Assembly: GCA_030248215.1 (NCBI GenBank)
Contig: JASANG010003360.1
Location: 124,001 to 188,000, forward strand
Direction: 5' to 3'
DNA: 64,000 nt
Source of the DNA: Enoplolaimus lenunculus
Lineage: Eukaryota > Nematoda > Enoplea > Enoplida > Thoracostomopsidae
A program made the position numbers and the translations under genes. The notes below the pieces were generated by a model. That model was given only the letters and a program-made list of their open reading frames with translations, searched no databases and had not been told where the DNA came from. This document shows positions 60,647-64,000 of the stretch, piece by piece. Numbering within the stretch: position 1 is the first letter of the stretch; every line of letters starts with the position of its first letter.

Positions 60647-60900
60647 ACTGTCAAATTCAGTGAGTTGATTTAATCAACTCAGCTAAAGAGTTTGTTATTT
60701 CTATTAAATTAAGAACAGTAAAGATTAACTCACTCTGAGTTGAGTTGATTCCGACTCTGAGTTCAGCTGATTTCGGGTAAGTTGAATAATTAAATGAGAT
60801 TTAGTTTTATTGACTAAGAATAGTGAGTTGTGAATGTTCTAGCTCAGACTGAGTGATTCAACTCATTCTGAGTTAAAATGAACTCTTTGGAATTTACAAT
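60647..60900. mobile_element. Family-C element, copy 4
   Basis: Starts ACTGTCAAATTCAGTGAG and ends GGAATTTACA, inserted between AT/ATCT microsatellites (60575-60646) and ATATATAT. A weaker relative is visible at 62310-62400. Confidence 0.75.
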
Positions 60901-61448
60901 ATATATATTTTTATTTATTTATTTAGTAAAACTTGAACCAAACAGCGTAATCAGGATTTAATTTCGGAAACATATATCTTATATTTTTGAACCTTCGAAA
61001 TCACCAGGATATTGTAAACCCTGCAAAAGTTCGTTTTTTCTCCCTTTTCAAGATGTTTCCAAAAATCTTATACCCCCGAAACCTCTCGTTTTGTTTACTC
61101 TGTATACGCCTATTTTATACCATCCATCCTAATGACTTTATAAGTCAAATCACCGTTATTGATATCGAAACCTCAAACCGCTGATCACAAGCCAATAAAA
61201 GTGTAATTTTATGCGAATCACATAATTTAAAGAAATATATAATTTTCAAAGTAATTTTAAAAATATTCTTTTCGAAATCTGGTTTGAACTTTATAATTAA
61301 TCGGTTTAGTATTTGTTTAGTATTTTATGACAAAATTAAAATACATTCACATTTGAGGAACTCAAGCGTAAACACAGGGTTTAACCAGTGAAACCCGTTT
61401 GGTTTGTGTTATTTATTTAAGCGATTTTGTGTTCGAAATTTTTTCAGG

Positions 61449-61500
61449 ATGGAAACGACAAGAATTTTTGCCACAATTCTGCTGCAAATTTTAGAACGAG
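61449..61500 (+). CDS. Probable first coding exon of a secreted or membrane protein
   Basis: An acceptor (TTTTTTCAG) is followed directly by GATGG with the ATG at 61449. Seventeen codons read METTRIFATILLQILER, a charged start and a hydrophobic core typical of a signal peptide. The exon ends in G|GTAAGT, a consensus donor, phase 1. The acceptor implies an upstream untranslated exon. I could not place the next exon with confidence; an in-phase candidate starts after CATATCAG at 61800 (ACPTPMAAEQIMPGGPAKIW) but its support is weak. The rest of the gene may lie to the right of the window. Confidence 0.5.
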
Positions 61501-62163
61501 GTAAGTATGCCCTTAGAACAGTTTTGTTGTATAAATATACCTGAAATTAAGAGTACTCCACGAGGTTGGCTAGAAAATTAATAATTCTGGTTTGGCATTA
61601 ATCAATTAAGAATGTGATGCAATTTAATACTCATATATGGTTGCCGTGGCACCACAATCTTTAATGCTCACATTTCGAATCTGATGCTAGCACCAGTACA
61701 ACTTGTACTGGAGGCTCTTTGCTACTTGAGTAGGGGAACCCATAAAGTGTCCATATTTTTCATTGGTTTTCCCGACGAAGACCAGTTCTTTCATATCAGG
61801 TGCGTGCCCGACCCCAATGGCTGCCGAGCAAATAATGCCTGGTGGACCGGCAAAAATTTGGGCCGCTCAACAAAATAAAATTATTAGCTATGTATTTTTA
61901 TTTAAAAATTTAGCGGTTGACGGATTTACGTTAAATTTTGCCGTGTTAAATTGTTTTTTACAAAACGCAAAACAAGATCTGTAGATAGGAAAAGCGATAG
62001 GAAGATATGTCGGCTAAAATTTTATGAGTGGACCAGAAAAGCTTCCATTTAGGCGCATTAGGATACAATTGCTAGATTCTAGAGACCAAATAAATCTTGT
62101 CGGTCACTGCGCCCGCTAAAAATCCGTTAATTGTGGCGATCCCAGCCTCAAACGAACTGATGG

Positions 62164-62165
<2 letters not shown>

Positions 62166-62236
<71 letters not shown>

Positions 62237-62275
62237 TTATTTATTTATTCTTATATTTATTTATATATAAAGATA
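62166..62275. repeat. TA dinucleotide array
   Basis: About 65 bases of TA followed by TTTA repeats. Other AT or ATCT arrays: 8449-8520, 44486-44543, 53919-53961 and 60575-60646. Confidence 0.95.
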
Positions 62276-62279
62276 TATA

Positions 62280-63080
62280 CATATATATCAAATGTACATC
62301 GAAATTGATTCTTCAACTCACCAGACCGTAATCAACTTGTTTAAAAGTTTGAGTTGAAATCTTTGAGCGAGTTTGAAAGCAAACATCGACTGAAAAAGAG
62401 TTAATAAAAGCCTTTTGTACAATTATTTTACACCGCAAAACTGTCGTATATTAACCTGGGTAAGATGCACTTATATTACCTCGAAATTCAGTATTGTCTC
62501 TCGTTAGATTTTTACATTAATTTATGCAGCAGCACAAAGGAACATAATAAATCTGAATGAATGTTTTATGGTTGGCTAATTTCAGCTTTCTAAACCTTTA
62601 CATTTGCATACACTATGATGAAGGGTGCTTACAAGTAATCACCTGCCCCTAAATTCTTGGAGATAGGTTAAAACATTTGTGTTTTTTCTATACTGAACAT
62701 TTGCTGATTCCTATAGAGAACAAATTATTATTATAAACTTATATTTGGCCGAAATGAAATATTGGCAAAGCCCCTTGTATATATGTCAAAATAAATTTTA
62801 TTCAAACAATTTTCTATACAATAATGGGTTAAAATATTGAGAAAAGTGTCGTGTCTTTGTTTGCAGTTGGTAACCATCATATTAATAATAATTCAGTAGG
62901 CTTTGAAAATTAGCTATCGCTTTTTTTGCGGTTTAATCTTTTCCACCATTCGGTTTACAAGTTTGCTTGAAATGGTTTTTAGTTTGAACCGTATAAATTC
63001 AAAGACGCAGGTAATTTTAACAAACTAACAGTATTTTATGTTAACCCTTTATCACATGAATATTTTCTATTTCCCCTGTG
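62280..63080. other. Stretch without supported features
   Basis: AT-rich sequence after the TA array, including one weak family-C relic (62310-62400). No gene seen. Confidence 0.5.
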
Positions 63081-63092
63081 ACCTACTTTTAA

Positions 63093-63165
63093 GCTAGGAT
63101 TCGAACTCCAGTGACTGGAGTGGGAGGCGTATACCATCAACACTCAGCTATAGGAGCTTGACGCT
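63093..63165 (-). repeat. tRNA-like sequence, probably pseudogene or SINE head
   Basis: The minus strand has TATAGCTGAGTGTTGATGG (A box) and GGAGTTCGAATCC (perfect B box). The T stem and acceptor stem do not pair, so it is not a functional tRNA. Confidence 0.35.
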
Positions 63166-63751
63166 GGAGCCCGAGGGCGCTCTCACGTCTTGTAGTGCTT
63201 TAGTACTATGTATACGTGTTGAAATTGTTAAACACGGTGCGTTATATATTATTTAACGTTTATACACTGCGCTGAGTTGGCTATAGGCAACTCAATCTGA
63301 GAAGTGGTAAAGCAATTACTGGTATATTTCAGTAATTATACAACAGGCGCCTCATTTTGTAACGCCAATGTACGTTTTTCATGACCTCCTCTGATCATTC
63401 CACACTTAAAATTTCAATGTTTGAAAAATTCGATTTTTTAAAGTTTACTCAGTATATTAAGCTTCGCCTAATGGTATATAACTATGTCAATTTCAAGAGT
63501 TGTTCTTTGTAACCGAAGCGTGGGGGTCATTCTGTAACGTAGGAAAGGCTGCCATTTTCGAATACCCGGGGGATATTTTGAAATTACCAGGGATATTTTA
63601 GAAAGCACGAGGGGCCCAAATGTAAGGAGCGATATAAAATGGAGCATTGACCCCTTGCTTACGCTCACCCTGAGGCTTCAATAATGAAATTGGCAAAGAT
63701 AACTCTGTGCTAAGCGACGCAAAACAAACCTGTAACTTAGGTATCATTTTG

Positions 63752-64000
63752 CTTACTGTAGTGGCCCGAATAATAGGGGGACTGATATTTATTTGGCCGT
63801 TTTTGAGGGAACCCCTACGTTATTCGGTTACTGACAGTTGTTTATTTTTAACCCGCCCTCTGCTACCTTTCGTTATTGCTATATAATGGGTTTTGCATCT
63901 ATTCGTTTAATAAAACGTTCATTTGTCTTGCATCAGAAGCTTGAGCGATAATGCAAGGTTATACTTAGGCGCATACTTTCAAAACTTTAGTATGCTATAA
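63752..64000. mobile_element. Family-L element, opposite orientation, cut by window end
   Basis: Starts CTTACTGTAGTGGCCCGAAT and continues with GGGGGACTGATATTTATTTG and CTTGAGCGATAATGCAAGGT, the complement of the element at 32519-32961. Confidence 0.75.

Noticed and set aside
63093-63165. Functional tRNA gene
   Set aside because: A and B boxes are present but the stems do not pair.

Overview
The window is nuclear DNA of an AT-rich, transposon-dense metazoan, most likely an invertebrate. The evidence is a multi-exon gene with GT-AG introns of 0.4 to 9 kb, an intact piggyBac DNA transposon, and dozens of short inverted-repeat elements with 8-bp or TTA target duplications. There is no bacterial-style gene organisation. 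The hexamer TTAGGC (the telomere repeat of many nematodes) is everywhere, but inside transposons, so I do not use it to name the organism. Left part (1-25.8 kb): I assembled one protein-coding gene on the minus strand from eight exons whose splice phases all agree. It starts with ATG at 25761 and runs off the left edge inside a giant exon (1-3948) open for 1316 codons. The predicted partial protein is 1784 residues, mostly disordered, basic and Arg/Ser-rich at the N-terminus and Ser/Thr/Gln-rich later, with eight Ile-Leu-Lys/Arg motifs clustered in 184 residues. I do not recognise the family. Its introns hold most of the repeats of this half, and one intron holds a plus-strand ORF with a signal peptide (11349-11723). 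Middle and right part (25.8-61.4 kb): no confident host gene. The region is a mosaic of small transposons and satellites. Notable parts are a 2.2-kb piggyBac with an intact transposase (40097-42299) next to an older TTA-flanked element, a 0.95-kb TTAGGC minisatellite with a 234-bp higher-order repeat (51.0-51.96 kb), a Harbinger-like element carrying a two-type 21-bp array (31.9-32.4 kb), and a nested insertion at 38.8-39.4 kb. Right edge (61.4-64 kb): one probable first coding exon of a plus-strand gene (signal peptide, perfect donor) at 61449-61500, then AT repeats and an element cut by the window end. The main gene supplies the host function here. The repeats fall into at least ten families, and two of them (called A and B below) share TTAGGC-rich cores. 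All coordinates of degenerate repeats are approximate to a few bases.
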